A DNA stretch of 64,000 nt from Dryocola sp. LX212. Its GTDB lineage: Bacteria > Pseudomonadota > Gammaproteobacteria > Enterobacterales > Enterobacteriaceae. The stretch spans positions 310,001-374,000 of the forward strand of contig CP167917.1 of the NCBI GenBank assembly GCA_041504365.1. The letters run 5' to 3'. The translations under genes and the position numbers were made by a program. Position 1 is the first letter of the stretch; every line of letters starts with the position of its first letter. Of this stretch, positions 51,005-64,000 are shown piece by piece. The notes below the pieces were generated by a model. It ran no database searches, was not told the origin of the DNA, and saw only the letters and a program-made list of their open reading frames with translations.

Positions 51005-52909
51005 TTATTCAGCCTGCATCATCTGCTCTAGCTGTTCATGGGCGTCCAGCCATTCCATTTCGCACTCTTCAAGCGCCGACTTCACCTTCACCTGCGTTTG
51101 CAGGCATTCGGTCATTTCCGCTTTACGGCTCTGCTCGTAGATGGCGCTATCGGCCAGCTTCTCTTCGACTTCTGCCAGCTGTTTGTTGAGCTTTTCCATC
51201 TGCTTTTCAAGCGTGGTGATCTGCTTGCGCAGCGGCTGGGTCTGGGTCCTTAACTCTGCTTCGCGGCGCTTCTGGTCTTTGCGGTTCTGAGCGCTGTTGG
51301 CGTTGTCTTTAGCGGCATCGTCCGGCTGGTTATCCTGCTTTTGCAGGTCGCTCAGCCACTGCTGGTAATCTTCCAAATCACCATCGAAGGCTTCAACTTT
51401 GCCGTCGTGCACCAGATAGAGGTCATCGGTAGTTGAGCGCAGCAGGTGACGGTCGTGGGAAACGACAACCAGCGCGCCTTCGAAGTCGATCAGCGCTTCG
51501 GTTAACGCCTGACGCATGTCGAGATCGAGATGGTTCGTTGGTTCATCGAGCAGCAGCAGGTTAGGGCGCTGCCAGACGACCAGCGCAAGCACCAGGCGGG
51601 CTTTTTCGCCGCCGGAGAAGCACTCGGTGCGTTCGGTGACCTTATCGCCCTGGAAACCAAAGCCGCCCAGGTAGTCCCGTAGCTGCTGTTCAGGCTCTTT
51701 CGGTGCAATGCGCGCAAGATGCTGAATGGGTGATTCGTCCGCGCGCAGGTATTCAAGCTGATGCTGGGCAAAGTAACCGAGCTTAATGCCCTTTGCCAGA
51801 CCAATGTCGCCCTGCAGCGGGGCAAGTTCGCCCGCCAGTAGCTTGATCAGCGTTGATTTACCCGCGCCGTTGCGACCCAAAAGACCGATGCGCGAACCCG
51901 GCACCAGGTTCAACTTAATCGAGTTGAGGATCACGCGGTCACCATAACCGGCGCTGACTTTTTCCATCCGCAGCAGCGGGTTCGGCAGGCTTTCCGGAGC
52001 GCGGAAGCTAAAGTGGAACGGGTTGTCCACGTGCGCAGGGGCAATCAGCTCCATGCGCTCGAGCATCTTCACGCGGCTTTGGGCTTGCTTCGCCTTCGTA
52101 GCTTTAGCCTTAAAGCGGTCGATAAAGCTTTGCAGATGCGCCACGCGCTCCTGCTGGCTTTCATACATCGATTGCTGCTGGGCAAGGCGAGTCGCGCGCT
52201 GGCCCTCAAACGATGAGTAGTTGCCGGTGTATTCGTACATGCTTTGCTGTTCGATATGAATGATTTTGCCGACAACCGGATCAAGGAAGTCGCGGTCGTG
52301 GGAAATCAGAATTAGCGTGCCCGAATAGTTTTTCAGCCACCTTTCCAGCCAGATAACCGCGTCCAGATCCAGGTGGTTGGTTGGTTCATCGAGCAGCAGC
52401 AGGTCGGAGCGGCAGATAAGCGCCTGCGCCAGGTTCAAACGCATGCGCCAGCCGCCCGAGAAGTCGCTCACCGGACGTTCGAGTTCCTCATTGCTGAAGC
52501 CCAGGCCGTGCAGCAGGCTTGAGGCGCGGGAGCGGATGGTCCACGCATCGACCGCATCAAGCTTGCCGTGTACCAGCGCGATGGCGTGGCCGTCGTTGCG
52601 AACGTTTGCCTGCGCCAGCTCCGCTTCCAACAGGCGGAATTCACGATCGCCGTCAATCACGTACTCAATGGCCGGCATTTCCAGCGCTGGGGTTTCCTGA
52701 TTCACCCAGGCCAGCGCCCAGTTAGACGGGAAGGTCATGCTGCCACCATCGGCGCTTATCTCGTTCTTTAAAAGCGCCAGCAGCGTGGATTTACCGCAGC
52801 CGTTTTTACCCACAAGACCCACTTTCTGGCCTGGGTTAATGGTGGCGGTCGCGTTGTCCAGCAGGACGCGGGTGCCGCGACGAATTTGTAACGAGGAGAA
52901 AACAATCAT
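51005..52909 (-). CDS. yheS: YheS, ABC-F family ATPase
   Basis: A ribosome-associated ABC-F protein with no membrane domain, 634 residues. Two ABC modules: Walker A GKNGCGKSTLL and GRNGAGKSTLI, signatures SGGWRMRLNLAQAL and SGGEKARLVLAL, and Walker B LLLDEPTNHLDLD in both. The linker between them is charged, as in ABC-F, and a C-terminal coiled coil (residues 560-630) is present. ABC-F proteins modulate translation; the E. coli role of YheS is only partly known. Confidence 0.95.
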   Translation of the reverse strand: MIVFSSLQIRRGTRVLLDNATATINPGQKVGLVGKNGCGKSTLLALLKNEISADGGSMTFPSNWALAWVNQETPALEMPAIEYVIDGDREFRLLEAELAQANVRNDGHAIALVHGKLDAVDAWTIRSRASSLLHGLGFSNEELERPVSDFSGGWRMRLNLAQALICRSDLLLLDEPTNHLDLDAVIWLERWLKNYSGTLILISHDRDFLDPVVGKIIHIEQQSMYEYTGNYSSFEGQRATRLAQQQSMYESQQERVAHLQSFIDRFKAKATKAKQAQSRVKMLERMELIAPAHVDNPFHFSFRAPESLPNPLLRMEKVSAGYGDRVILNSIKLNLVPGSRIGLLGRNGAGKSTLIKLLAGELAPLQGDIGLAKGIKLGYFAQHQLEYLRADESPIQHLARIAPKEPEQQLRDYLGGFGFQGDKVTERTECFSGGEKARLVLALVVWQRPNLLLLDEPTNHLDLDMRQALTEALIDFEGALVVVSHDRHLLRSTTDDLYLVHDGKVEAFDGDLEDYQQWLSDLQKQDNQPDDAAKDNANSAQNRKDQKRREAELRTQTQPLRKQITTLEKQMEKLNKQLAEVEEKLADSAIYEQSRKAEMTECLQTQVKVKSALEECEMEWLDAHEQLEQMMQAE

Positions 52910-53029
52910 AAAGCGCCGTATGTTCAGAGTATGTTAAATTGTCATTATATTTGGGGAACGTGGTGCCAGGCATCACGTCGGGCTGCATGGTAGCCCAAAA
53001 TAATCACTATGACGACGCCCTGGAGGGTA

Positions 53030-53584
53030 ATGATGTCGCAGCCGCCGAAAGTTTTGCTGCTGTATGCCCATCCGGAATCACAGGACTCGGTCGCTAACCG
53101 GGTGTTGCTTCAGCCGGCTCAGCAGCTCGCAAATGTCACCGTGCATGACCTTTACGCGCATTATCCTGACTTTTTTATTGATATCTACCACGAGCAGGCC
53201 CTGCTGCAAGAACACGATGTCATCGTCTTTCAACACCCGCTTTATACCTACAGCTGTCCGGCCTTGCTCAAAGAGTGGCTGGATCGCGTGTTGAGCCGTG
53301 GTTTTGCCAGCGGCGTGGGAGGAAACGCGCTGGCGGGAAAGTACTGGCGCAGCGTGATAACAACCGGCGAACCGGAGGGTGCCTACCGTCTCGATGGCTT
53401 TAACCGTTTCCCGCTGACCGATATTTTACGGCCCTTTGAGCTGACTGCGGCGATGTGCCGGATGCACTGGCTCAACCCGATGATTGTTTACTGGGCGCGC
53501 CGTCAGACATCCCAGGAGCTGGCAAGCCATGCCAGGGCCTATGGCGACTGGCTGGCCGCACCGCTGTTGCCGGGAGGTCGCTGA
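53030..53584 (+). CDS. kefG: KefG, ancillary protein of the KefB potassium efflux system
   Basis: A flavodoxin-like quinone-oxidoreductase-type protein of 184 residues that activates KefB. Matches E. coli KefG closely ([50 protein letters not shown]). Two adjacent ATGs (53030 and 53033) follow GGAGGG; the first gives the E. coli length. Stop overlaps the kefB start (TGATG). Confidence 0.97.
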   Translation: MMSQPPKVLLLYAHPESQDSVANRVLLQPAQQLANVTVHDLYAHYPDFFIDIYHEQALLQEHDVIVFQHPLYTYSCPALLKEWLDRVLSRGFASGVGGNALAGKYWRSVITTGEPEGAYRLDGFNRFPLTDILRPFELTAAMCRMHWLNPMIVYWARRQTSQELASHARAYGDWLAAPLLPGGR

Positions 53585-55389
53585 TGGAAGGTTCTGATTT
53601 ATTGCTGGCGGGCGTGCTGTTCCTGTTTGCCGCGGTGGTTGCCGTGCCGATTGCCGCCCGTCTGGGCATTGGCGCCGTGCTTGGCTATCTGCTGGCGGGC
53701 ATTGCCATCGGACCGTGGGGCCTGGGCTTTATCAGTGACGTGGACGAAATTCTACACTTCTCCGAGCTGGGCGTGGTGTTCCTGATGTTTATCATCGGGC
53801 TGGAACTGAATCCGTCGAAGCTTTGGGCGCTGCGGCGGTCGATATTTGGCGTGGGTGCGGCTCAGGTAGTGCTGAGCGCCGCGGTGCTTGCCGGGCTGCT
53901 TATGCTGACGAAGTTTTCGTGGCAGGCGGCGGTGATTGGCGGAATTGGCCTTGCCATGTCCTCGACCGCGATGGCTTTACAGCTGATGCGTGACAAGGGG
54001 ATGAACCGCAATGAAGCGGGGCAGCTTGGGTTTTCGGTGCTGCTGTTCCAGGACTTAGCCGTGATCCCGGCGCTGGCGCTGGTGCCGCTGCTGGCGGGCA
54101 GCGACGACGGACACACCGACTGGATTAAAGTCGGCTTTAAGGTGCTGGCATTTGCGGGCATGTTGATTGGTGGACGCTATCTGCTGCGGCCTTTGTTCCG
54201 CTTTATCGCCGGGTCCGGCGTGCGTGAGGTCTTCACTGCCGCCGCGCTGCTGCTGGTGCTCGGTTCGGCGCTGTTTATGGACGCGCTGGGGCTGTCGATG
54301 GCGCTGGGGACGTTTATTGCGGGCGTGCTGCTGGCGGAAAGCGAATACCGGCACGAACTGGAAATCGCGATCGATCCGTTCAAAGGATTATTGCTCGGGC
54401 TGTTCTTTATCTCCGTGGGGATGGCATTAAACCTTGGCGTGCTCTATACCCATCTGCTGCTGGTTATCAGCGGCGTTGTTGTACTGGTCGCGCTTAAGTT
54501 TGCCGTGCTCTACGGTATATCCTACGTTTACGGCTTGCGCAGCTCCGAGCGCCTGCAGTTTTCGGGCGTGCTGAGCCAGAGCGGGGAGTTTGCGTTTGTG
54601 CTGTTCTCTGCGGCCTCGTCCCAGAAGCTTTTCCAGGGCGACCAGATGCCGCTCCTGCTGGTGGCCGTCACGCTTTCAATGATGACCACGCCGTTATTGA
54701 TGAAGGGAGTGGATGCCATCCTCGCCCGGCGTTTTAACACGGTCGAAGAGAGCGATGAGAAGCCGTATGTTGAAGATGACCAGCCGCAGGTGATTATCGT
54801 CGGCTTCGGGCGTTTCGGGCAGGTAATAGGCCGTCTGCTGATGGCGAATAAAATGCGTATCACGGTGCTGGAGCGGGATATCAGCTCGGTCAGCCTGATG
54901 CGCAAGTATGGCTATAAGGTCTATTACGGCGACGCGACCGAGGTGGAACTTCTGCGTTCGGCGGGGGCCGAAGCGGCAAAATCCATCGTGGTTACCTGCA
55001 ACGAACCGGAAGACACGATGAAAATCGTCCATCTGTGTCAGCAACACTTTCCGCATCTGGCAATTCTGGCGCGAGCCAGAGGGCGCGTGGAGGCACATGA
55101 GCTGTTGCAGGCCGGGGTGAAGCAGTTCTCCCGTGAGACATTCTCCAGCGCGCTGGAGCTTGGCCGTAAGGCCCTGATGACCCTGGGAATGCATCCCCAC
55201 CAGGCCCATCGCGCCCAGCTACACTTCCGCCGCCTGGATATGCGTATGCTGCGAGAACTGATGCCCATTCATACGGATACGGTGCAAATCTCCAGAGTGA
55301 AGGAAGCCCGCCGGGAGCTGGAAGAGATTTTCGAGCGTGAGATGCAACAGGAGCGCCGCCAGCTTGATGGCTGGGACGAATTTGAATAA
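53584..55389 (+). CDS. kefB: KefB, glutathione-gated K+/H+ antiporter
   Basis: Inner-membrane potassium efflux system that acidifies the cytoplasm to protect against electrophiles such as methylglyoxal. The 601 residues equal E. coli. The first 380 residues are a CPA2 antiporter with about 12 membrane segments ([29 protein letters not shown]); then a TrkA-N/KTN domain ([18 protein letters not shown]) that binds glutathione and NADH. Coupled to kefG. Confidence 0.98.
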   Translation: MEGSDLLLAGVLFLFAAVVAVPIAARLGIGAVLGYLLAGIAIGPWGLGFISDVDEILHFSELGVVFLMFIIGLELNPSKLWALRRSIFGVGAAQVVLSAAVLAGLLMLTKFSWQAAVIGGIGLAMSSTAMALQLMRDKGMNRNEAGQLGFSVLLFQDLAVIPALALVPLLAGSDDGHTDWIKVGFKVLAFAGMLIGGRYLLRPLFRFIAGSGVREVFTAAALLLVLGSALFMDALGLSMALGTFIAGVLLAESEYRHELEIAIDPFKGLLLGLFFISVGMALNLGVLYTHLLLVISGVVVLVALKFAVLYGISYVYGLRSSERLQFSGVLSQSGEFAFVLFSAASSQKLFQGDQMPLLLVAVTLSMMTTPLLMKGVDAILARRFNTVEESDEKPYVEDDQPQVIIVGFGRFGQVIGRLLMANKMRITVLERDISSVSLMRKYGYKVYYGDATEVELLRSAGAEAAKSIVVTCNEPEDTMKIVHLCQQHFPHLAILARARGRVEAHELLQAGVKQFSRETFSSALELGRKALMTLGMHPHQAHRAQLHFRRLDMRMLRELMPIHTDTVQISRVKEARRELEEIFEREMQQERRQLDGWDEFE

Positions 55390-55401
55390 AAGGTGAAGCC
55401 A

Positions 55402-55602
55402 ATGTCAGTGCGTAAACGTTTTATTGCCGGGGCCGTCTGCCCCCAGTGCCAGGCGCAGGATTCTCTTGCGATGTGGCGCGAGAATAATATTGATATCGTT
55501 GAATGTGTTAAGTGCGGCCACCAGATGCGCGAAGCCGATAAGCAGGCCCGCGAACACGTGCGCGAGCAAGAGCAGGTGATCGGCATTTTCCATCCGGACT
55601 AG
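55402..55602 (+). CDS. yheV: YheV, small zinc-ribbon protein
   Basis: A 66-residue protein with two CxxC pairs, CPQC and CVKC, forming a likely zinc ribbon; matches E. coli YheV (66). Function unknown. The start at 55402 (MSVRKRFIAGAV) is chosen for family length; the ATG at 55393 is 4 bases past the kefB stop and would add three residues. Probably part of the kefGB operon. Confidence 0.93.
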   Translation: MSVRKRFIAGAVCPQCQAQDSLAMWRENNIDIVECVKCGHQMREADKQAREHVREQEQVIGIFHPD

Positions 55603-55696
55603 CGCGATCCCCCGAGTTTTTTTAAGCTTAAGGGTACAGCGGCGTCGATTTCCGCTACAATCGTCGCCAGTTTTTTTCCCACGCTCAGGAGATATC

Positions 55697-56269
55697 ATGA
55701 AAGTAGCAAAAGACCTGGTGGTCAGCCTGGCCTATCAGGTACGTACAGAAGACGGTGTGTTGGTTGATGAGTCTCCGGTGAGTGCGCCGCTGGACTATCT
55801 GCATGGTCACGGCTCCCTGATTTCAGGGCTGGAAACCGCGCTTGACGGCCACGTTGTTGGCGACAAGTTTGACGTCTCCGTTGGTGCAAACGACGCTTAC
55901 GGTCAGTACGATGACAACCTGGTGCAGCGCGTTCCTAAAGACGTGTTCATGGGCGTTGATGAACTGCAGGTTGGCATGCGCTTCATGGCTGAAACCGACC
56001 AGGGGCCAGTGCCGGTTGAAATCACCGAAGTTGAAGACGACCACGTTGTCGTTGACGGTAACCACATGCTGGCTGGCCAGAACCTGAACTTCAACGTTGA
56101 AGTTATCGCGATTCGTGAAGCAACGGCTGAAGAGCTGGCGCACGGCCACGTTCACGGCGAGCACGATCACCACCACGACCACGAAGGTGGTTGCTGCGGT
56201 GGTCACGACCACGACCATGACCACGGAAAAGGTGGTTGCGGTGGTAATGGCGGCTGCGGCTGCCACTAA
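55697..56269 (+). CDS. slyD: SlyD, FKBP-type prolyl isomerase and nickel chaperone
   Basis: Cytoplasmic chaperone/isomerase that also delivers nickel for [NiFe]-hydrogenase. The FKBP domain (residues 1-70) with the inserted IF chaperone flap (about 70-130) is followed by a metal-binding tail very rich in His, Cys, Asp and Gly. The 190 residues compare with 196 in E. coli, the difference lying in the His-rich tail. Followed by a strong terminator. Confidence 0.97.
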   Translation: MKVAKDLVVSLAYQVRTEDGVLVDESPVSAPLDYLHGHGSLISGLETALDGHVVGDKFDVSVGANDAYGQYDDNLVQRVPKDVFMGVDELQVGMRFMAETDQGPVPVEITEVEDDHVVVDGNHMLAGQNLNFNVEVIAIREATAEELAHGHVHGEHDHHHDHEGGCCGGHDHDHDHGKGGCGGNGGCGCH

Positions 56270-56281
56270 GCGTAAAGCGAT

Positions 56282-56313
56282 AAAAAAAGGCGTGTCGAAT
56301 GACGCGCCTTTTT
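56282..56313. terminator. Bidirectional terminator between slyD and slyX
   Basis: Hairpin GGCGTGTC-GAAT-GACGCGCC with one G·U pair, flanked by seven A on the left and five T on the right. It serves convergent slyD and slyX. Confidence 0.9.
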
Positions 56314-56325
56314 CTTTTCCGACAG

Positions 56326-56544
56326 TTAATAATGCGGTGGGGGAGTCTCTTCGGCCTGGGAGGCGATCATCGACGGCTGGCTGGCTTTAAGCTTGTCGAC
56401 CAGCAGACGAAAATGCTCGCGCAGCCTGACCATCTCCAGCTCGTGTGCCGTGACTGTCTGGTTTAACTCCTCGATGGTTATCTCCTGAAATGCGAGACGA
56501 CTCTCAAGTTCTTCCAGTCGTTGTTCGGTCGTTTTTTGTTGCAT
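56326..56544 (-). CDS. slyX: SlyX
   Basis: A 72-residue protein that is almost entirely coiled coil ([22 protein letters not shown], heptads to residue 55), ending in PPPHY like E. coli SlyX (72). Function unknown. Convergent with slyD and divergent from fkpA. Confidence 0.94.
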   Translation of the reverse strand: MQQKTTEQRLEELESRLAFQEITIEELNQTVTAHELEMVRLREHFRLLVDKLKASQPSMIASQAEETPPPHY

Positions 56545-56632
56545 GGCTCACCTCTTGCAGGCCTGCGGATGGACAATTTCCAGGGATTTTACTGAAAAAC
56601 AGCCTCGGTGACAGCGTCATTTGCCCTTAGAC

Positions 56633-56660
56633 GAAACTTCTGCATACAAAAAGAGTCTGA
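56633..56660 (+). promoter_or_regulatory. Sigma-E promoter of fkpA
   Basis: GAAACTT, exactly 16 bases, TCTGA: matches the sigma-E consensus (GGAACTT-N16-TCTGA) with one change. It lies about 110 bases before the fkpA start. Control of fkpA by envelope stress through RpoE is known in E. coli. Confidence 0.82.
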
Positions 56661-56771
56661 ATTTGACTCGATAACGAGCACGGAGATTGTGTAGTTTTCT
56701 CTCGCGACGTTATAGTACGTCTCTTATTTAAAATAACCTTGGGGTTAGAGGCCCCGGCCCTGGAGAAATGG

Positions 56772-57623
56772 ATGAAATCACTTTTTAAAGTAACGTTACT
56801 GGCGACCACGATGGTTGTTGCCCTGAGCGCACCGGCGTTCGCTGCTCCAGCTACCGCGGCAGCCCCTGCCAAAGATGCCGCCGCTGCCCCTGCAAGCAAC
56901 GCGTCATTCAAAAATGACGACCAGAAATCAGCCTATGCGCTGGGTGCTTCACTGGGCCGTTACATGGAAAATTCTCTGAAAGAACAAGAGAAGCTGGGCA
57001 TCAAGCTGGATAAAACTCAGCTGATTGCCGGCGTTCAGGACGCGTTTGCAGACAAGAGCAAACTGTCTGACCAGGAAATCGAGCAAACTCTGCAGGCATT
57101 CGAAGCCCGTGTGAAAACCTCCGCCCAGGCGAAGATGGAAAAAGACGCGAAAGAGAATGCTGATAAAGGTAAAACCTTCCGTGATGCTTTCGCTAAAGAG
57201 AAAGGTGTTAAAACTTCCTCTACCGGCCTGATGTATCAGGTAGAAAAAGCGGGTTCTGGTGAAGCGCCAAAAGACAGCGATACGGTTGTTGTTAACTACA
57301 AAGGCACGCTGATTGACGGTAAAGAGTTCGATAACTCTTATACTCGCGGCGAGCCTCTTTCCTTCCGTCTTGACGGTGTTATCCCAGGCTGGACCGAAGG
57401 CCTGAAAAACATTAAGAAAGGCGGCAAGATCAAAATGGTTATCCCACCAGAACTGGCATACGGTAAAACCGGCGTTCCGGGGATCCCTGCTAACTCTACC
57501 CTGGTCTTCGACGTAGAGCTGCTGGATATCAAACCGGCACCGAAGGCAGACCCTAAAGCAGAAGCGCAGGCAGCAGAAGCCGCGCCGGATGCAAAAGCTG
57601 ACGACGCTGCGAAAAGCAAGTAA
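56772..57623 (+). CDS. fkpA: FkpA, periplasmic FKBP-type isomerase and chaperone
   Basis: Folding factor of the periplasm, induced by envelope stress. The 283 residues have a Sec signal (MKSLFKVTLLATTMVVALSAPAFA by position 1-24), an Ala/Pro-rich mature start, an N-terminal helical dimerisation domain (50-140) and a C-terminal FKBP domain (VVVNYKGTLIDGKEFDNSY; FRLDGVIPGWTEGL). The C-terminal tail is a long Ala/Lys/Asp repeat. The ATG at 56772 is chosen; an upstream in-frame start lacks family support and would bury the signal peptide. Confidence 0.97.
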   Translation: MKSLFKVTLLATTMVVALSAPAFAAPATAAAPAKDAAAAPASNASFKNDDQKSAYALGASLGRYMENSLKEQEKLGIKLDKTQLIAGVQDAFADKSKLSDQEIEQTLQAFEARVKTSAQAKMEKDAKENADKGKTFRDAFAKEKGVKTSSTGLMYQVEKAGSGEAPKDSDTVVVNYKGTLIDGKEFDNSYTRGEPLSFRLDGVIPGWTEGLKNIKKGGKIKMVIPPELAYGKTGVPGIPANSTLVFDVELLDIKPAPKADPKAEAQAAEAAPDAKADDAAKSK

Positions 57624-57636
57624 TCTCAGCCATAAG

Positions 57637-57666
57637 CCGCCGCCCCCAGGGGCGGCGGTTTTTTAT
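57637..57666 (+). terminator. Rho-independent terminator after fkpA
   Basis: Very stable GC stem CCGCCGCCCC / GGGGCGGCGG with a two-base centre, followed by eight T-rich bases. Begins 13 bases after the fkpA stop. Confidence 0.93.
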
Positions 57667-57806
57667 TTGTCGCGCCATATAATAATAAAGACTGGAAAGC
57701 GGGTCTCTCGCTGTATTACCTTAACAGCCAGCATTGCAACTGAGTATGAGTCTGCCCTGACACCAATAAAGCGCGACAGGCTCTCTTTAGAGGGTGGTAT
57801 CTTTTA

Positions 57807-58529
57807 ATGTCCAATTCGCTTTTGACCAACGAAACCAGCGAGCTTGACCTGCTGGACCAGCGTCCTTTTGAACCAACCGACTTTGAAATCTTAAAATCCT
57901 ACGAGGCGGTGGTCGACGGGCTGGCGATGCTGATTGGTTCCCATTGCGAAATCGTGCTGCATTCTCTTCAGGATTTAAAGTGTTCAGCCATTCGTATTGC
58001 TAACGGTGAGCACACCGGGCGAAAAATTGGCTCGCCGATTACCGACCTTGCTTTGCGAATGCTCCACGACATGACCGGCGCCGACAGTAGTGTCTCTAAA
58101 TGCTACTTCACGAGGGCTAAAAGCGGCGTGCTGATGAAGTCTGAGACTATTGCCATCCGTAACCGTGACGAGCGCGTCATCGGCCTGTTGTGTATCAATA
58201 TCAACCTGGATGTGCCGTTCTCGCAGATTATGGCGACGTTTGTACAACCTGAAACGCAAGAGGTGCCTTCGTCGGTCAACTTTGCGTCCTCGGTTGAAGA
58301 TCTGGTCACCCAGACGCTGGAGTTCACTATTGAAGAGGTGAATGCTGACCGCAACGTCTCCAATAATGCCAAGAATCGTCAGATAGTGCTTAACCTCTAT
58401 GAGAAAGGGATCTTTGATATCAAAGATGCTATCAACCAGGTGGCCGACCGTCTGAACATCTCCAAGCACACCGTCTATCTCTATATCCGCCAGTTCAAAA
58501 ACGGGGATTTCATGGGACAGGAAAGGTAA
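57807..58529 (+). CDS. yheO: YheO, PAS-like/HTH transcriptional regulator
   Basis: A 240-residue DNA-binding protein with an N-terminal YheO-like PAS domain (residues 25-140) and a C-terminal helix-turn-helix ([29 protein letters not shown]). Matches E. coli YheO (240). The target genes are not known from sequence. Its stop overlaps the tusD start by one base (TAATG), so it is the first gene of the yheO-tusDCB unit. Confidence 0.95.
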   Translation: MSNSLLTNETSELDLLDQRPFEPTDFEILKSYEAVVDGLAMLIGSHCEIVLHSLQDLKCSAIRIANGEHTGRKIGSPITDLALRMLHDMTGADSSVSKCYFTRAKSGVLMKSETIAIRNRDERVIGLLCININLDVPFSQIMATFVQPETQEVPSSVNFASSVEDLVTQTLEFTIEEVNADRNVSNNAKNRQIVLNLYEKGIFDIKDAINQVADRLNISKHTVYLYIRQFKNGDFMGQER

Positions 58530-58915
58530 TGCGTTTTGCAATCATGGTCACCGGTCCGGCTTATGGAACGCAGCAGGCCAGCAGTGCGCTGCAGTTTGCT
58601 CGGGCCGTTATCAGTGAAGGTCATACGCTCAGCAGCGTATTCTTCTACCGCGAAGGCGTGCTGAACGCTAATCAATTTACGACGCCTGCCAGCGATGAGG
58701 TGGACGTTGTGCGCGCCTGGCAGAAGCTTCATAACCAGCATGGCGTTGCGCTTCATATCTGCGTTGCTGCTGCCTTGCGTCGTGGCGTTGTGGATGAGAC
58801 GGAAGCAAAACAAAACGGGCTTAGCGCAAGCAACCTGCAGCCTGGTTTCAGCCTGAGCGGGCTAGGTGCGCTTGCTGAAGCTTCCCTGACCTGTGACAGA
58901 ACGGTGCAGTTCTGA
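58529..58915 (+). CDS. tusD: TusD, sulfur-relay subunit
   Basis: Sulfurtransferase that takes persulfide sulfur from TusA for 2-thiouridine in tRNA anticodons. The 128 residues match E. coli (128); the active cysteine is in [12 protein letters not shown] near residue 78. Forms a TusBCD hexamer with the next two gene products. One-base overlap with yheO and with tusC. Confidence 0.96.
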   Translation: MRFAIMVTGPAYGTQQASSALQFARAVISEGHTLSSVFFYREGVLNANQFTTPASDEVDVVRAWQKLHNQHGVALHICVAAALRRGVVDETEAKQNGLSASNLQPGFSLSGLGALAEASLTCDRTVQF

Positions 58916-59274
58916 TGAAACGAGTGGCCTTTGTATTTACCTCGGCGCCGCACGGCAGTTCCGCTGGGCGGGAAGGGTTGGATGCCTTACTTGCCACCTC
59001 GGCACTGTCGGAAGATATTGGCGTGTTTTTTATCGGCGACGGCGTATTTCAGATTTTACCTGACCAGCAGCCTGGAAAAATTCTTTCACGCGATTACATC
59101 GCTACGTTCCGGGTATTGCCTCTATACGATATTGAGCAATGCTATCTGTGTGTAGAGTCCGCTCGTGAGCGCGGTGTGGCCGAAAACAGTGCGTGGGTGG
59201 TTGACGTTGAGGTACTCGCAGCGGATGCGCTGCGGGAGAAACTGCATCAATTTGACGTACTATTAACTTTCTGA
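58915..59274 (+). CDS. tusC: TusC, sulfur-relay subunit
   Basis: Structural subunit of TusBCD, 119 residues as in E. coli. DsrE/F-like fold with [26 protein letters not shown] at the N-terminus. Start ATG overlaps the tusD stop (TGATG). No obvious catalytic cysteine. Confidence 0.95.
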   Translation: MKRVAFVFTSAPHGSSAGREGLDALLATSALSEDIGVFFIGDGVFQILPDQQPGKILSRDYIATFRVLPLYDIEQCYLCVESARERGVAENSAWVVDVEVLAADALREKLHQFDVLLTF

Positions 59275-59280
59275 GGCCCC

Positions 59281-59568
59281 ATGCTGCATATTCTGTCCTG
59301 CTCGCCTTTTGCAATTGATATCAACATGCTGCTGCGCTATCTCAGTACAGGAGACGAGCTCCTGCTCATTCAGGACGGCGTGACAGCGGCCGTAGAAGGC
59401 TGCCGTCAGCTTGAATTGCTGCTCGCTGCCCCCATATCACTTTACGCGCTGCATGAAGATCTTGAAGCTCGCGGCCTGACTGCTCAAATTTCAACCAAAA
59501 TCGACGCGGTAAGCTATAATGACTTCGTCAGAATGACGGTTAAACACGAACGGCAGATCACCTGGTAG
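59281..59568 (+). CDS. tusB: TusB, sulfur-relay subunit
   Basis: Smallest TusBCD subunit, 95 residues, DsrH-like ([21 protein letters not shown]…[29 protein letters not shown]). Six-base gap from tusC. The str operon promoter starts 21 bases after its stop codon. Confidence 0.95.
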   Translation: MLHILSCSPFAIDINMLLRYLSTGDELLLIQDGVTAAVEGCRQLELLLAAPISLYALHEDLEARGLTAQISTKIDAVSYNDFVRMTVKHERQITW

Positions 59569-59589
59569 ACCAGGATCGCTGTATATTTC

Positions 59590-60634
<1,045 letters not shown>

Positions 60635-60718
60635 TCCCTTCGGAGTATTAGTCACCAGGCGGGCGCTTCATACAAGCTGCCCGCTTTGGGTTACTTAACT
60701 GAACGTCCCAGGATATAG

Positions 60719-62842
<2,124 letters not shown>

Positions 62843-62883
62843 GCCCAGGTTTTTAAAACAATGATCCCGTGCTCTCTCCTTGA

Positions 62884-64000
<1,117 letters not shown>

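Overview
This is a chromosomal window from a member of the Enterobacteriaceae. Gene order follows the E. coli K-12 feo–ompB–pck–mrcA–aroKB–dam–trpS–nir–crp–slyD–str segment almost gene for gene, but the proteins are clearly diverged from E. coli. The extra codA next to nirB and a LysE-type gene between yheT and yheS suggest Enterobacter or a close relative such as Lelliottia or Leclercia. That genus assignment is inference. No tRNA, rRNA, CRISPR array, phage or replication origin was seen.

Layout. 1–14,051 is core: 5' part of feoB, feoA, tex, greB, the ompR-envZ two-component operon, pckA, hslO-hslR-yrfG, igaA and nudE. 14,052–19,900 is an accessory island between nudE and mrcA. It reads leftward as the 3' stump of a type VI secretion vgrG, a Tle3-family phospholipase effector and two tandem Tli3-family lipoprotein immunity genes, all joined by 4-nt overlaps. 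The vgrG stump is cut by a complete IS3-family element, and a lone PAAR gene lies beyond the IS on the + strand. 19,975–32,815 is core: mrcA, the divergent hofMNOPQ competence/pilus-type operon, and the aroK-aroB-damX-dam-rpe-gph-trpS cluster. 32,873–41,676 holds cysG, nirC, nirD and nirB with a textbook FNR + NarL/NarP promoter, a frameshifted cytosine deaminase gene (codA), tsgA and ppiA. 41,785–52,909 holds a YhfG–Fic fusion ORF, pabA, argD, yhfK, crp, yhfA, prkB, yheU, yheT, a LysE-family exporter and yheS. 53,030–64,000 holds kefG-kefB, yheV, slyD, slyX, fkpA, yheO, tusDCB and the str operon (rpsL, rpsG, fusA, 5' part of tufA).

Regulatory signals readable directly: a Fur-like box before feoA, a perfect CRP palindrome before pckA, an FNR site and a perfect 7-2-7 NarL/NarP site before nirB at the spacing known in E. 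coli, the crp autoregulatory site, a sigma-E promoter before fkpA, a near-consensus sigma-70 promoter for the str operon, and several rho-independent terminators. REP/BIME palindromes sit in many 3' intergenic spaces.

The most unusual items are (i) a single ORF in which the start of the antitoxin YhfG runs in frame into the Fic catalytic domain, with a degraded inhibitory motif; (ii) the IS-truncated vgrG–tle3–tli3–tli3 unit, whose stump ORF opens at a GTG overlapping the transposase stop codon; and (iii) the codA frameshift, best explained by loss of one copy of a 4-bp repeat.
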